From positions 1-64,000 of the forward strand of contig PNKV01000004.1 in NCBI GenBank assembly GCA_013822685.1: a stretch of DNA of 64,000 nucleotides, given 5' to 3'. Each line of letters starts with the position of its first letter. Position 1 is the stretch's first letter. Origin of the DNA: Leptothrix sp. (in: b-proteobacteria) (GTDB lineage: Bacteria; Pseudomonadota; Gammaproteobacteria; Burkholderiales; Burkholderiaceae_C). The notes below the pieces were generated by a model. That model was not told the origin of the DNA. It did no database searches and saw nothing but the letters and a program-made list of their open reading frames with translations. Below are positions 27,025 to 34,779 of this stretch, in pieces. Both the position numbers and the translations under genes were made by a program.

Positions 27025-27741
27025 CTAGGCGGCGGCGCTGCCCAGCAGGGCGGCAAATCCGTCGCCCCGTGGCAAACCACGCGAAACCAGGCTGCGTGGC
27101 GCGCCCTCGGCCGATTCGGCCCACCAGAAGGCCAGGCCTTGCGCGGCGGTTTGCCATTGCGTGGCGGCGCTCAGCTCCAGCAAGATGCTCAGGTGGTGGC
27201 GGCTGGGCAGGGGCAAGGTGGCGTGCGGCAGCCGGCCCTGGATCACATCGCTCAGGGCGTTCAGCGCTGCGCACGGCGCGCTGTGTGGCGTGTTCATGGG
27301 CAGGCGCTCCAGTTCGGCTTCGAGCTGGTCCACGCTCCAGTCCTCGTGCAGGGCGTCGGCGGCGGTGTCGTCAAGCTGATGCAGCCAGGCCTGGAGGTCA
27401 TCGACCTGGGCCATGGACTGCGGCACGGTGCCCAAGGGCGCGGCCAGCGTCAGCGGAAAGTAGCGCCCCACGCGGTCAACCGAGGGCATCAGCACGCCCG
27501 CCATGGCGGTGTCCAGGCCGATCACGCCGGGCATCAGCACGAAGCGCCAGACCGGGCTGGCCAGGTAATGCGCCAGCCAGGCGTCTTCCGCCTGGGCGCG
27601 CAGCCCGGCGATGCCTTCGGCCAGCCAGGCATCCCAGGGGGTGATGAAGCCGGGTTCGAGCCGGCGTGAGGCGAAGTCGCCCAGGGTGGGCAGCTTGCCG
27701 TACCAGCCGGGGATGGGGTGCTGTGCGGTCATGGCTGGCAT
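27025..27741 (-). CDS. tagF: T6SS-associated protein TagF
   Basis: A 238-residue cytosolic protein of the TagF/SciT family (DUF2094). In the threonine-phosphorylation pathway of T6SS, TagF is a post-translational repressor that binds Fha. Family features are the N-terminal GWYGKLPTLGDFASRRLEPGF and WDAWLAEG, the PVWRFVLMPGVIG segment, the VGRYFPLTLAAPL motif and the C-terminal LAFWWAES. Two in-frame ATGs (27741 and 27732) are possible starts; neither has a strong ribosome site. It is directly upstream of ppkA in the same direction, which supports co-regulation. Confidence 0.9.
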   Translation of the reverse strand: MPAMTAQHPIPGWYGKLPTLGDFASRRLEPGFITPWDAWLAEGIAGLRAQAEDAWLAHYLASPVWRFVLMPGVIGLDTAMAGVLMPSVDRVGRYFPLTLAAPLGTVPQSMAQVDDLQAWLHQLDDTAADALHEDWSVDQLEAELERLPMNTPHSAPCAALNALSDVIQGRLPHATLPLPSRHHLSILLELSAATQWQTAAQGLAFWWAESAEGAPRSLVSRGLPRGDGFAALLGSAAA

Positions 27742-27834
27742 GATGACCGAAAAATAGAGAGCGCTTTAAACCAACCCTTCGACGCTCATGCTGTGTTCTG
27801 CCAGCCAGGCCATGGGCCTGCCCTTATCGGCCGA

Positions 27835-28197
27835 TCACATCTCCACAATGCTTTTGAACCCACCAAAGAACATGCGCGCGCCGTCGAAGGGCATTTTGTC
27901 GGGCGACATCATGTCCTTCAGGCGTGGGTCTTCCATGACCTTGGCATTGATGGTGTCGCGCTCTTCGCGCGAGTTGTAGATGATCCAGGAGAACACCACG
28001 ACCTCGTCGTCCTTGAGCTGCACGCTTTGCGGGAAGGACGTGAGCTTGCCGGGTTTCACGTCGTCGGCCACGCATTCCCAGTACTCCAGCGCGCCATGTT
28101 CCTTCCAGACCTTGCCGGCGGTTTCAGCGATCTGGCGGTAGTCGTCGAGCTTGGCCTTGGGCACGGGGAGCACGAATCCGTCAACGTAGTGAGCCAT
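27835..28197 (-). CDS. DUF1428 family protein
   Basis: A 120-residue small cytosolic protein of the DUF1428 family (E. coli YbaA type, dimeric alpha-beta barrel fold, function unknown). It begins MAHYVDGFVLPVPKAKLDDYR, has the conserved ALEYWECVADDV and VVVFSWIIYNSREERD, and ends FDGARMFFGGFKSIVE, matching the family over its full length. The ATG at 28197 is preceded by AAGGAGAA, a strong ribosome site. The open frame continues upstream without family similarity. It is divergent from the GNAT gene and has no evident T6SS link. Confidence 0.9.
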   Translation of the reverse strand: MAHYVDGFVLPVPKAKLDDYRQIAETAGKVWKEHGALEYWECVADDVKPGKLTSFPQSVQLKDDEVVVFSWIIYNSREERDTINAKVMEDPRLKDMMSPDKMPFDGARMFFGGFKSIVEM

Positions 28198-28302
28198 GTC
28201 ATTCTCCTTGCGGGTGAGTGGGTTCTGCAGTTTCGCAAACTGGGCTAAGGTGGGGCCCGGCGCAGGGGCGATGACCCCATCACTCATCAGGGAAGCCATC
28301 AC

Positions 28303-28875
28303 ATGATCAGAACCGCCACGGCCGCGGACGAAGCCGCCGTCATCAGTGCCCTCGTGCTCGCGTTCAGCACCGACCCCGCCGTGCGCTGGACCTGGCCCGA
28401 TCCGCAGCAATACCTGCGCAACTTCCCGCCCTTCGTCAAGGCGTTTGGCGGGCGGGCGTTTGCCCTGGGCAGTGCCCACGTGGCACCCGACTTCGCAGGG
28501 GCGGCACTGTGGCTGCCACCTGGTGCCGAGATGGACGACGAGGGCGTGACCGACATCGTGGAAAGCACCGTGTCCCCGCAGGCCGAGAACGATGTCTTCC
28601 CTTTGCTAGAACAGATGGGGCTGCACCACCCCAAGGAGCCGCATTGGTACCTGCCCTTGATCGGCGTGGACCCGGCCCGGCAGAACCAGGGCCATGGCGC
28701 GGCCTTGATGAAGCATGCGATGACCGCGTGCGACCGCGACGGCCAGCTGGCCTACCTGGAATCGACCAACCCGCGCAATGTGCCGCTGTACGAGCGGCAC
28801 GGCTTCGAGATGTTGGCGCGCTTGCAGGTGGGCAGCTCGCCGCCCATCTTCCCGATGCTGCGCCGGCCTCGCTGA
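28303..28875 (+). CDS. GNAT family N-acetyltransferase
   Basis: A 190-residue acetyl-CoA-dependent N-acetyltransferase. The GNAT core is visible: an N-terminal strand/helix (MIRTATAADEAAVISALVLAF), HWYLPLIGVDPARQNQGHGAALM with the Q/RxxGxG/A pyrophosphate-binding motif A, and LESTNPRNVPLYERHGFEML as motif B. The substrate is unknown. It stands alone between two minus-strand genes and ends 21 bases from the convergent opgH stop. Confidence 0.9.
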   Translation: MIRTATAADEAAVISALVLAFSTDPAVRWTWPDPQQYLRNFPPFVKAFGGRAFALGSAHVAPDFAGAALWLPPGAEMDDEGVTDIVESTVSPQAENDVFPLLEQMGLHHPKEPHWYLPLIGVDPARQNQGHGAALMKHAMTACDRDGQLAYLESTNPRNVPLYERHGFEMLARLQVGSSPPIFPMLRRPR

Positions 28876-28896
28876 GCCCGGCTCACTACACAGCGA

Positions 28897-31041
28897 TCAG
28901 GCGTGCGAGGTGGCGCGCCGCTCCTGGTGGCTGGGAAAGAGCACGGCCGCCCGCAGTTGCTGCAAGGTGCCCGGCTCGCTCAAGAAGCGCATGACTTCGG
29001 CCGGCGTGGGCTTGGCGCCCTGGGTGGCCAGTTGCTCGATGCGCGCGCGGCGGGCGTGGCCACGCAGGCCTTGCGAGGTGCGGCGCGAGCCCATGGCCCC
29101 GCTCACCACCGCGCACAGGCGGGGGTTGTCCAGCACCTCGTTCCAGCCCAAGGGTTGGGCAGGTTGCTCGGCGTAGTTCCAGGCACGGCGCAGCACCGAG
29201 GGCGTCCACGATTCTTCGGGCACCAGCAGCAGTTCCGACTGGCGAACCTTCTCGCCCAATGCCGTGCGGCTGGTCATCACCGTGAAGGGAATGGCCAGCA
29301 ACAGCGGCACACCCACGGGCAGCAACCACAGCAGGGCGGGCGGGTGCACCAGGGCCAGCACGGCGGCGATCGCCACCACGCCCAATCCGGCTTTCGCAAA
29401 GCTTTGGCGGGCTTCTTTCCAGCTCACATCGGTGGCCTCGCGCGGGGGCGATTTCCACTCCAGCTTCAAGCCGGTGAGCGCGGCCACCACGAAGATCGAA
29501 TGCGCCACCATGCGCAGCGGTGCCTGCATGGCCGACAGGCCGAACTCGATGAAGGCGCTCTTGATCAGCTTGGGTGTGCCGCCATAAAAACGTTGCTCGT
29601 CTTTCATGACCACGGCCAGCACGCCCAGCAGGCGCGGCAGCACCAGCATCGCGATGGTGCCGGCCCACAGGCCCATCACGCCCACCGTCAAGTCGCCTTC
29701 AGGGGTGAAGAACACATTGCCACCGACCAGCCACAGCATCGCGCCCAAGGCCACGTAGACCAGCCACAGCGGGGCCGACAGGTAAGCCATGGCGCCGGTG
29801 ACCAGCATGCCGCGGTGCACTGCGTGCAGGCCGGGTTCCGTGATCAGGCGAGCGTTCTGCAGGTTGCCCTGGCACCAGCGGCGATCGCGTTGCAGCTCGG
29901 CCAGGATGTGGGGCGGTTGTTGCTCGTAGCTGCCCACCAGGTCGGGCACCAGCCACACGTGGTAGCCGGCGCGGCGCATCAGCGCGGCTTCGACAAAGTC
30001 GTGCGACATGATCTCGCCGCTCAAGCCGCCGGTGCCGTCCAGAGGCGCCAAGGCGCAATGCTTCATGAAGGGCTCGATGCGGATGATGGCGTTGTGGCCC
30101 CAGTAGTGGGCCTCGCCCAGCTGCCAGTACTGCATGCCGGCGGTGAACAGGCGGCCCGTCACGCGGGACGAGAACTGTTGGCCACGCGCGTGCACGGTGT
30201 TCAAACCCACGCCTTGCGGCGCGGTCTGCAGGATGCCGGCGGTGGGGTGGGTCTCCATCAGGCGCACCAGGGTCACCAGGCAATCGCCGCTCATCACGCT
30301 GTCGGCATCCAGCACGACCATGTAGCGGTAGCTCTTGCCCCAGCGGCGGCAAAAATCGGCCACGTTGCCGGCCTTGCGCTTGGTGCGGCGTTGGCGCCAG
30401 CGGTAGAAGATGCGGTCGCTGTTCAGGGTGCCACGCAGCTCGGACCAGGCGGCCAGCTCGGCGGCGCGCACGGCGGGGTCGCTGCTGTCCGACAGGATGA
30501 ACACGTCGAACAAGCGATCAGCGCCCGTGGTGGCCAGTGATTCGCACGTGGCGCGCAGGCCGGCGAACACCGTGCTCACGTCTTCATTGCAGATCGGCAT
30601 GATGACGGCGGTGCGCGCGCTGGCGCTCAGTGGCCGGTTGCTGACCGTGTTCTTGGACAGCGCGTGCTTGTCGCCCTTGACCAGCACCCAGAAGCCCATG
30701 ACAGCGGTGATGCAGCCGGCCGACACCCACGCGAACAGCAGCGCGAACAGACCAATCTGCATCCACTGCAGCAAAGGGTGTTCGTAGGTGGGTTGCGACC
30801 AGGCCAACACGGTGGTGGCCAATGCCGTGCTCAGAGCGATCAAGACCATCAACACGCGGCGGCGTGCGCGGGCGGCCTGTTCCCAGGCGGCCATGGCAAT
30901 GCCGGTGTTGGCGCCAGCCTCCAGCGCAGGGCCCTGGCCCTTGACGGCGTCGACCAGGCCGCGCGTGAAGCCGCGCCAGGGCCGGGCCACCATCGCGCCA
31001 CGGGCGTGAGGCGGCATGCTGGGTCCGAAGACACTGCTCAT
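28897..31041 (-). CDS. opgH: Glucans biosynthesis glucosyltransferase OpgH (MdoH)
   Basis: A 714-residue inner-membrane family-2 glycosyltransferase that polymerises UDP-glucose into the beta-1,2 backbone of osmoregulated periplasmic glucans and passes it through the membrane. It has two N-terminal helices (about 60-120), a cytosolic GT2 domain with MPICNEDV, VVLDADSVMSG (DxD region), SHDFVEAALMRRAG and the RDRRWCQGNLQ motif, then several C-terminal helices. The ATG at 31041 overlaps the opgG stop by 4 bases (ATGA); another ATG at 31065 would add eight residues. Gene order opgG-opgH is the standard one, so both should follow the same promoter upstream of opgG. Confidence 0.95.
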   Translation of the reverse strand: MSSVFGPSMPPHARGAMVARPWRGFTRGLVDAVKGQGPALEAGANTGIAMAAWEQAARARRRVLMVLIALSTALATTVLAWSQPTYEHPLLQWMQIGLFALLFAWVSAGCITAVMGFWVLVKGDKHALSKNTVSNRPLSASARTAVIMPICNEDVSTVFAGLRATCESLATTGADRLFDVFILSDSSDPAVRAAELAAWSELRGTLNSDRIFYRWRQRRTKRKAGNVADFCRRWGKSYRYMVVLDADSVMSGDCLVTLVRLMETHPTAGILQTAPQGVGLNTVHARGQQFSSRVTGRLFTAGMQYWQLGEAHYWGHNAIIRIEPFMKHCALAPLDGTGGLSGEIMSHDFVEAALMRRAGYHVWLVPDLVGSYEQQPPHILAELQRDRRWCQGNLQNARLITEPGLHAVHRGMLVTGAMAYLSAPLWLVYVALGAMLWLVGGNVFFTPEGDLTVGVMGLWAGTIAMLVLPRLLGVLAVVMKDEQRFYGGTPKLIKSAFIEFGLSAMQAPLRMVAHSIFVVAALTGLKLEWKSPPREATDVSWKEARQSFAKAGLGVVAIAAVLALVHPPALLWLLPVGVPLLLAIPFTVMTSRTALGEKVRQSELLLVPEESWTPSVLRRAWNYAEQPAQPLGWNEVLDNPRLCAVVSGAMGSRRTSQGLRGHARRARIEQLATQGAKPTPAEVMRFLSEPGTLQQLRAAVLFPSHQERRATSHA

Positions 31042-32591
31042 TGGGGAGGAATGACGTTGGTCCATGTTTCGCTCACTGTGTCGTTGCCGTGTTGCAAGAA
31101 GGCGCGCAGCTCGACGGGCTGCGTGTCCTTGATCTGTTTGACCTTCAAGGTCATGCGCCAGGTGCGGTTGCCCCCGTTGCGGTAAAGGTTGCGTTCCACG
31201 ATCTCGCCGTTGGCATCGCTGCTGACCACGGCCTTGAGGGCCGCATTGGCGGGCAGCTTGTCCAGCGCCGGGCCGGTGAATTCCACCAGGTACTGGTGCT
31301 CGTTGGCGCCCAGCGCATCCAGGCCTTGGCCCACGCGCGATTGCGTCACCCAGGCGGTGGGCGGGCGTTGCTGCTGCTGGCTTTGCCAACGCATCTGGTA
31401 AGACAGCTTCAGGGGCTGGCCGATGGCGGGCAGTTTCTCGGGAACCCAATAGGCGACCACGTTGTCGTGGGTTTCGTCGGGGGTGTTCAGTTGCACGAGT
31501 TCGACGCGGCCCGGGCCCCAATCGCCTTGGGGCGTGATCCAGGCACTGGGCCGGCGGTCGTAGCGCGCCTCGGCGTCTTCGTAGCTGGCAAAACTGCGGT
31601 CACGCTGCATGAGGCCAAAGCCCTTCAATGACTTCATCGCGAACGAGGTCGTCAAGGTTTGCTTGGGGTTGATCAGCGGGCGCCACAGCCATTCGCCTTC
31701 GCCAGTGGCCACCATCAGGCCATCGGAGTCGTGCACCTCGGGGCGGAAATCGCCTCGGCGCGGTTGGTTCTCGCCCGACAGGAACATGCTGGTCAAAGGC
31801 ACCGCCCCGAAGGTGGCGACCGGGCCGCGCAGGTACAACTGCGACTGCACGTCGGTGACGGTGTCGGTGCCGGGCTTGACCTCGAAGCGGTAGGCGCCCG
31901 TGGCACGGGGCGACTCCATCAGCGCATAAACCACCAGCGATTTGGCGTTGGCCTTGGGCTTTTCGATCCAGAACTCCGAGAAGCGCGGGAACTCCTCTTT
32001 CTCGCCGCCCACGGTGTCGATGGCCAGGCCGCGCGCCGACAGGCCGTAGTGCTGGTTCGCGCCGATCGCCCGGAAATAGCTGGCGCCCAGGAAGACGATG
32101 ACTTCGTCTTTGTAGTTGGCCGTGTTCACCGGGTAATGCACGCGAAAGCCCGCGTAACCGACATCACCCCAGCTTTGGGGCGACAGCTTGTTGCGGCCGT
32201 AGTCGAAATCGTCGCGGTTGAAGGCCAGGTGGCGCACCTCGCCCTTGGGCGTGATCTCGTTGATCAGGACGGGCTGGTTCTGCAGCTTGCCCAGGTGGAA
32301 GAACATCAGCTCGAAGGGCAGCTTGTCCTGGCGCCACAGTGCGCGCTCGGGCTTGAAGCGGATGTCGCGGTATTGGTCGTAGCTGATGGCCTTCAGCTCG
32401 TCGGGCAAGGTGGACGGGCGGGGCTCGTAGGGCTTGGCCGCCAGTTGCTGGGCCTGCGTGGCCACATCCTGGAAGTCAAAAGCCCGGGCAGGACCCCAGC
32501 CTGCCAGCAAGGCCACGCCGGCCAACAGCCAGCCGGACAGCGTCTTGGCTGCCAAGGTGGTGGAGGGGGTTTGGGCGGTGCTCATGCCCAT
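31038..32591 (-). CDS. opgG: Periplasmic glucans biosynthesis protein OpgG (MdoG)
   Basis: A 517-residue periplasmic protein needed for branching and release of osmoregulated periplasmic glucans. The signal peptide (GWLLAGVALLAGWGPARA, cut before FDFQDV) is followed by the family N-terminal domain (PYEPRPSTLPDELKAISYDQYRDIRFKPERALWR) and the conserved SYFRAIGANQHYGLSARGLAIDT. The start is uncertain: ATG at 32591 or 32585, or a TTG at 32618. A sigma54 promoter match at 32597-32612 predicts transcription starting near 32586, which would exclude the upstream starts and make the 32585 ATG nearly leaderless. OPGs affect envelope stress, motility and virulence in proteobacteria. Confidence 0.94.
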   Translation of the reverse strand: MGMSTAQTPSTTLAAKTLSGWLLAGVALLAGWGPARAFDFQDVATQAQQLAAKPYEPRPSTLPDELKAISYDQYRDIRFKPERALWRQDKLPFELMFFHLGKLQNQPVLINEITPKGEVRHLAFNRDDFDYGRNKLSPQSWGDVGYAGFRVHYPVNTANYKDEVIVFLGASYFRAIGANQHYGLSARGLAIDTVGGEKEEFPRFSEFWIEKPKANAKSLVVYALMESPRATGAYRFEVKPGTDTVTDVQSQLYLRGPVATFGAVPLTSMFLSGENQPRRGDFRPEVHDSDGLMVATGEGEWLWRPLINPKQTLTTSFAMKSLKGFGLMQRDRSFASYEDAEARYDRRPSAWITPQGDWGPGRVELVQLNTPDETHDNVVAYWVPEKLPAIGQPLKLSYQMRWQSQQQQRPPTAWVTQSRVGQGLDALGANEHQYLVEFTGPALDKLPANAALKAVVSSDANGEIVERNLYRNGGNRTWRMTLKVKQIKDTQPVELRAFLQHGNDTVSETWTNVIPPQ

Positions 32592-32596
32592 TGATT

Positions 32597-32612
32597 TGCA
32601 ATGTGCGTGCCA
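32597..32612 (-). promoter_or_regulatory. Sigma54 (-24/-12) promoter of opgGH
   Basis: Read on the minus strand this is TGGCACG-CACA-TTGCA, a full match to the sigma54 consensus TGGCACG-N4-TTGCW, including the invariant GG and GC. It lies directly upstream of the opgG start, in the right orientation, and 156 bases beyond the stop of a sigma54 activator gene of the NtrC/GlrR type. The predicted transcription start is about 32586. Confidence 0.72.
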
Positions 32613-32630
32613 CGCCAAAAATCTCTTTTA

Positions 32631-32643
32631 AATCAAACACTTA
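32631..32643 (+). promoter_or_regulatory. IHF consensus site 1 upstream of opgG
   Basis: AATCAAACACTTA matches WATCAANNNNTTR at every defined position. It lies between the sigma54 promoter and the GlrR-like sites, where IHF usually bends DNA at sigma54 promoters. It forms one arm of a perfect 14-bp inverted repeat (32629-32642 with 32735-32748). Confidence 0.5.
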
Positions 32644-32695
32644 AGGCGGAGTTGTCACCAAATTGGCCGCCAGTGCCGCAATGCAGCAGCAAAAC

Positions 32696-32713
32696 CGTCG
32701 GGCCAGCCCGACG
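32696..32713. promoter_or_regulatory. GlrR-like half-match site (CGTC-N10-GACG)
   Basis: A perfect inverted repeat (CGTCGGGC-CA-GCCCGACG) keeps the GTC-N10-GAC core of the TGTC-N10-GACA site described for enterobacterial GlrR. It is centred about 118 bases upstream of the predicted opgG transcription start, a typical enhancer distance. It could also be a simple hairpin. Confidence 0.35.
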
Positions 32714-32733
32714 AGCACCCCGGTAAAGCGTGC

Positions 32734-32746
32734 CAAGTGTTTGATT
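32734..32746 (-). promoter_or_regulatory. IHF consensus site 2 (inverted copy)
   Basis: On the minus strand this reads AATCAAACACTTG, again matching WATCAANNNNTTR at every defined position. It is the opposite arm of the 14-bp perfect inverted repeat and lies between the two GlrR-like sites. Confidence 0.4.
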
Positions 32747-32753
32747 TATAACG

Positions 32754-32783
32754 AAAAAAGCTTGTCGCTATTCGGCGACAGGC
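32754..32783 (-). terminator. Intrinsic terminator of the glrR-like gene
   Basis: On the minus strand a 9-bp stem (one G-T pair) with a 6-base loop is followed by six T residues. The glrR stop codon falls in the loop. The same sequence contains an exact TGTC-N10-GACA. Confidence 0.6.
32763..32780. promoter_or_regulatory. GlrR-type binding site TGTC-N10-GACA
   Basis: This is an exact match to the enterobacterial GlrR (QseF) operator consensus, centred about 186 bases upstream of the predicted opgG transcription start. It overlaps the terminator hairpin of the glrR-like gene, so its symmetry has an alternative explanation. Confidence 0.4.
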
Positions 32784-34132
32784 CCGTCGGCGCGGAACAC
32801 CCCGGGGGTCAGGCCGTGCTTTTGCAGCAGGCGGTAAAACTCGGTCCGGTTGCGGCCGGCCAAACGGGCAGCGTCGGCCACGCTGCCGTCGGTCAGCTTG
32901 AGCAGATCGACCAGGTATTCGCGCTCAAAGCGCAGGCGCGCCTCTGTGAAAGTAAGCACTTCCACACTGGGCACGCGAAGCGCACGTTGCACCAGGGCCA
33001 AGGGGATCAAGGGCGTGGTGGCCAGGGCGCTGACCTGCTCGACCACGTTGTGCAACTGCCGCACATTGCCCGGCCAGGGCGCGGTGGCCAGGGCCTTCAC
33101 CGCCTCGGGCGCGAAACCGTTGACGCGCTTGTTGTACTTCAGGGCCAGCTTGGCCAGGAAGTGGTTGGCCAACAGCGGGATGTCTTCGCGGCGCTCGGCC
33201 AGGGTGGGCAAGGTCAGCGACACCACGTTCAGGCGGTAGTACAGGTCTTCGCGGAACTCGCCGGCGGCCATGGCCGCGTCCAGGTCGCGGTGGGTGGCCG
33301 ACATGATGCGCACGTCGATCGGGATCGCCTGGCTGGCCCCCACCGGCCGCACCACGCGCTCTTGCAGCACGCGCAGCAGCTTGACCTGCAGGGCCACCGG
33401 CATGTCGCCGATCTCGTCCAGGAACAAGGTGCCGCCATTGGCCGCCTGGAACAGGCCGGCGTGGTTGGCCACCGCGCCCGTGAAAGCGCCCTTGATGTGG
33501 CCGAACAATTCGGATTCGAGCAGGCTTTCGGGGATGGCGCCGCAGTTGACGGCGACGAAGGGCTGCGAGGCGCGCGGGCTGGCACGGTGGATGGCCTGGG
33601 CCAGCACCTCCTTGCCGCTGCCGCTTTCGCCCCGGATCAGCACGCTGGCGTCCGAGCCGGCCACCAGCTTGGCCTCGGCCAGCAGCTCGGCCATCACATT
33701 GGAGCGGCTGACGATGTCTTCGCGCCAGGATTCGTTGGCACTGGCGCTCTTGCTGTAGTCAGTGGGCGAGCCCAGGGCCAGGGCCTGGCCGATGGTCTCG
33801 AGCAGCGCCTTGCCGTTGAAGGGTTTGGTCAGGTAGGTGTAGACACCACGCGAGGTGGCCTCGACCGCGTCGGGGATGGTGCCGTGCGCGGTCAGCAAAA
33901 TCACGGGCAGCGAAGGGTGCTTGGCGCGGATGGCGTCGAACAGCGCCAGGCCATCCTTGCCGGGCAATTGCACGTCGCTGAGCACCAGCTGGGGCCGCTC
34001 CACGGCCAGGTGCGACAAGGCGGCTTCGGCCGATTCAACCGCCGTGACGCGGTAGCCCGCGGCCGTCAAGCGCATGGACAGCAAGCGCAGGATGTCGGGG
34101 TCGTCGTCGACCAGCAGGACGTGGGCGCTCAT
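32768..34132 (-). CDS. glrR: Sigma54-dependent response regulator, GlrR/QseF type
   Basis: A 454-residue NtrC-family activator. It has a receiver domain (1-120, VLLVDDDPDILRLL, phospho-Asp in LVLSDVQLPG, Lys in YLTKPF), a central AAA+ domain with Walker A GESGSGKE, the sigma54-contacting GAFTGA loop (IKGAFTGAVANHAG), Walker B GGTLFLDEIGD and the R-finger region, and a Fis-type helix-turn-helix (SVADAARLAGRNRTEFYRLLQKHGL). The C-terminal NRTEFYRLLQ form is typical of GlrR/QseF. The ATG overlaps the upstream qseG stop by 4 bases. With GlrK and QseG it forms an operon. Its likely target opgGH is immediately downstream. Confidence 0.92.
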   Translation of the reverse strand: MSAHVLLVDDDPDILRLLSMRLTAAGYRVTAVESAEAALSHLAVERPQLVLSDVQLPGKDGLALFDAIRAKHPSLPVILLTAHGTIPDAVEATSRGVYTYLTKPFNGKALLETIGQALALGSPTDYSKSASANESWREDIVSRSNVMAELLAEAKLVAGSDASVLIRGESGSGKEVLAQAIHRASPRASQPFVAVNCGAIPESLLESELFGHIKGAFTGAVANHAGLFQAANGGTLFLDEIGDMPVALQVKLLRVLQERVVRPVGASQAIPIDVRIMSATHRDLDAAMAAGEFREDLYYRLNVVSLTLPTLAERREDIPLLANHFLAKLALKYNKRVNGFAPEAVKALATAPWPGNVRQLHNVVEQVSALATTPLIPLALVQRALRVPSVEVLTFTEARLRFEREYLVDLLKLTDGSVADAARLAGRNRTEFYRLLQKHGLTPGVFRADGPVAE

Positions 34133-34779
34133 GGCCGTTGTGCAGGTTTGGCGGACGAGGCCTGCGGTGCGGCCGGGCCCGGCGCGGGCGTGCTCCGGCT
34201 GTTCAGGCTGCGCTCGATGGACTTGAGCGCTTCCAGCTTTTCATTGAGCTGATCGAGCTTGCGCTGGTTGTCTTTTTGCGTGTCGCGCAGTTGCTGGTTG
34301 ACTCGCTCGATCTGGTCTTCGGCGCGGCGCTGCTCGGCATAGCGGCTGGACAGCAGGCGTGCCAGGCCGTGCCAGGCTTGCGCTTCGAGCGAGGGATTGC
34401 CGATGACCTGGTCCAGCAGGCTCTGCGCTTTGGCCAGGTCGCCATTGGCGCGCGTGTAGCCCAAGGCCAAGGCCAGGTCCATGGTGGCCTGGACCGAACT
34501 GGCGCCATCCCCCAGCCGGGTCAATTCGCGTGACAGATCAGGCGGAGGCAGCTTGGCCAGGGTCTCCTGGTAGGCCAGCAGGTGGCGCGCGGCGGTGTCC
34601 ACCGGCTCCAGGGTGGGCACGTAGACGATGGCGGGGGCGGGCGGCAGCTCGACCACCTTGGGCTCGGGCGGCGGTTGCAGTGGCGCGCAGGCCATGAGGG
34701 CCCCGGCCACCACCAGGCACGCCGCGGTGCAGCGTGGTCGGGAGCGGGCCAGCCAGGGCTGGAAATCACATGACGGCAT
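34129..34779 (-). CDS. qseG: QseG-like outer-membrane lipoprotein
   Basis: A 216-residue lipoprotein. The signal peptide ends in a lipobox LMAC (Cys about 32), and the mature part is Pro-rich and then helical, with a C-terminal coiled coil (about 150-205: DQIERVNQQLRDTQKDNQRKLDQLNEKLEALKSIE). In Enterobacteriaceae QseG is encoded between the kinase GlrK/QseE and the regulator GlrR/QseF and activates the kinase from the periplasm; order and topology here match. The start ATG at 34779 overlaps the end of glrK by 14 bases. Identification rests on position and architecture more than on conserved residues. Confidence 0.75.
   Translation of the reverse strand: MPSCDFQPWLARSRPRCTAACLVVAGALMACAPLQPPPEPKVVELPPAPAIVYVPTLEPVDTAARHLLAYQETLAKLPPPDLSRELTRLGDGASSVQATMDLALALGYTRANGDLAKAQSLLDQVIGNPSLEAQAWHGLARLLSSRYAEQRRAEDQIERVNQQLRDTQKDNQRKLDQLNEKLEALKSIERSLNSRSTPAPGPAAPQASSAKPAQRP

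Noticed and set aside
26984-27274. N-terminal extension of the PpkA reading frame
   Set aside because: Residues are Arg/Pro/Ala-rich, overlap tagF on the same strand in another frame, and the kinase has a natural start at MSDHPDD.
32663-34252. 529-codon plus-strand open frame opposite glrR
   Set aside because: Antisense to a response regulator with every expected motif; no protein-like features of its own.
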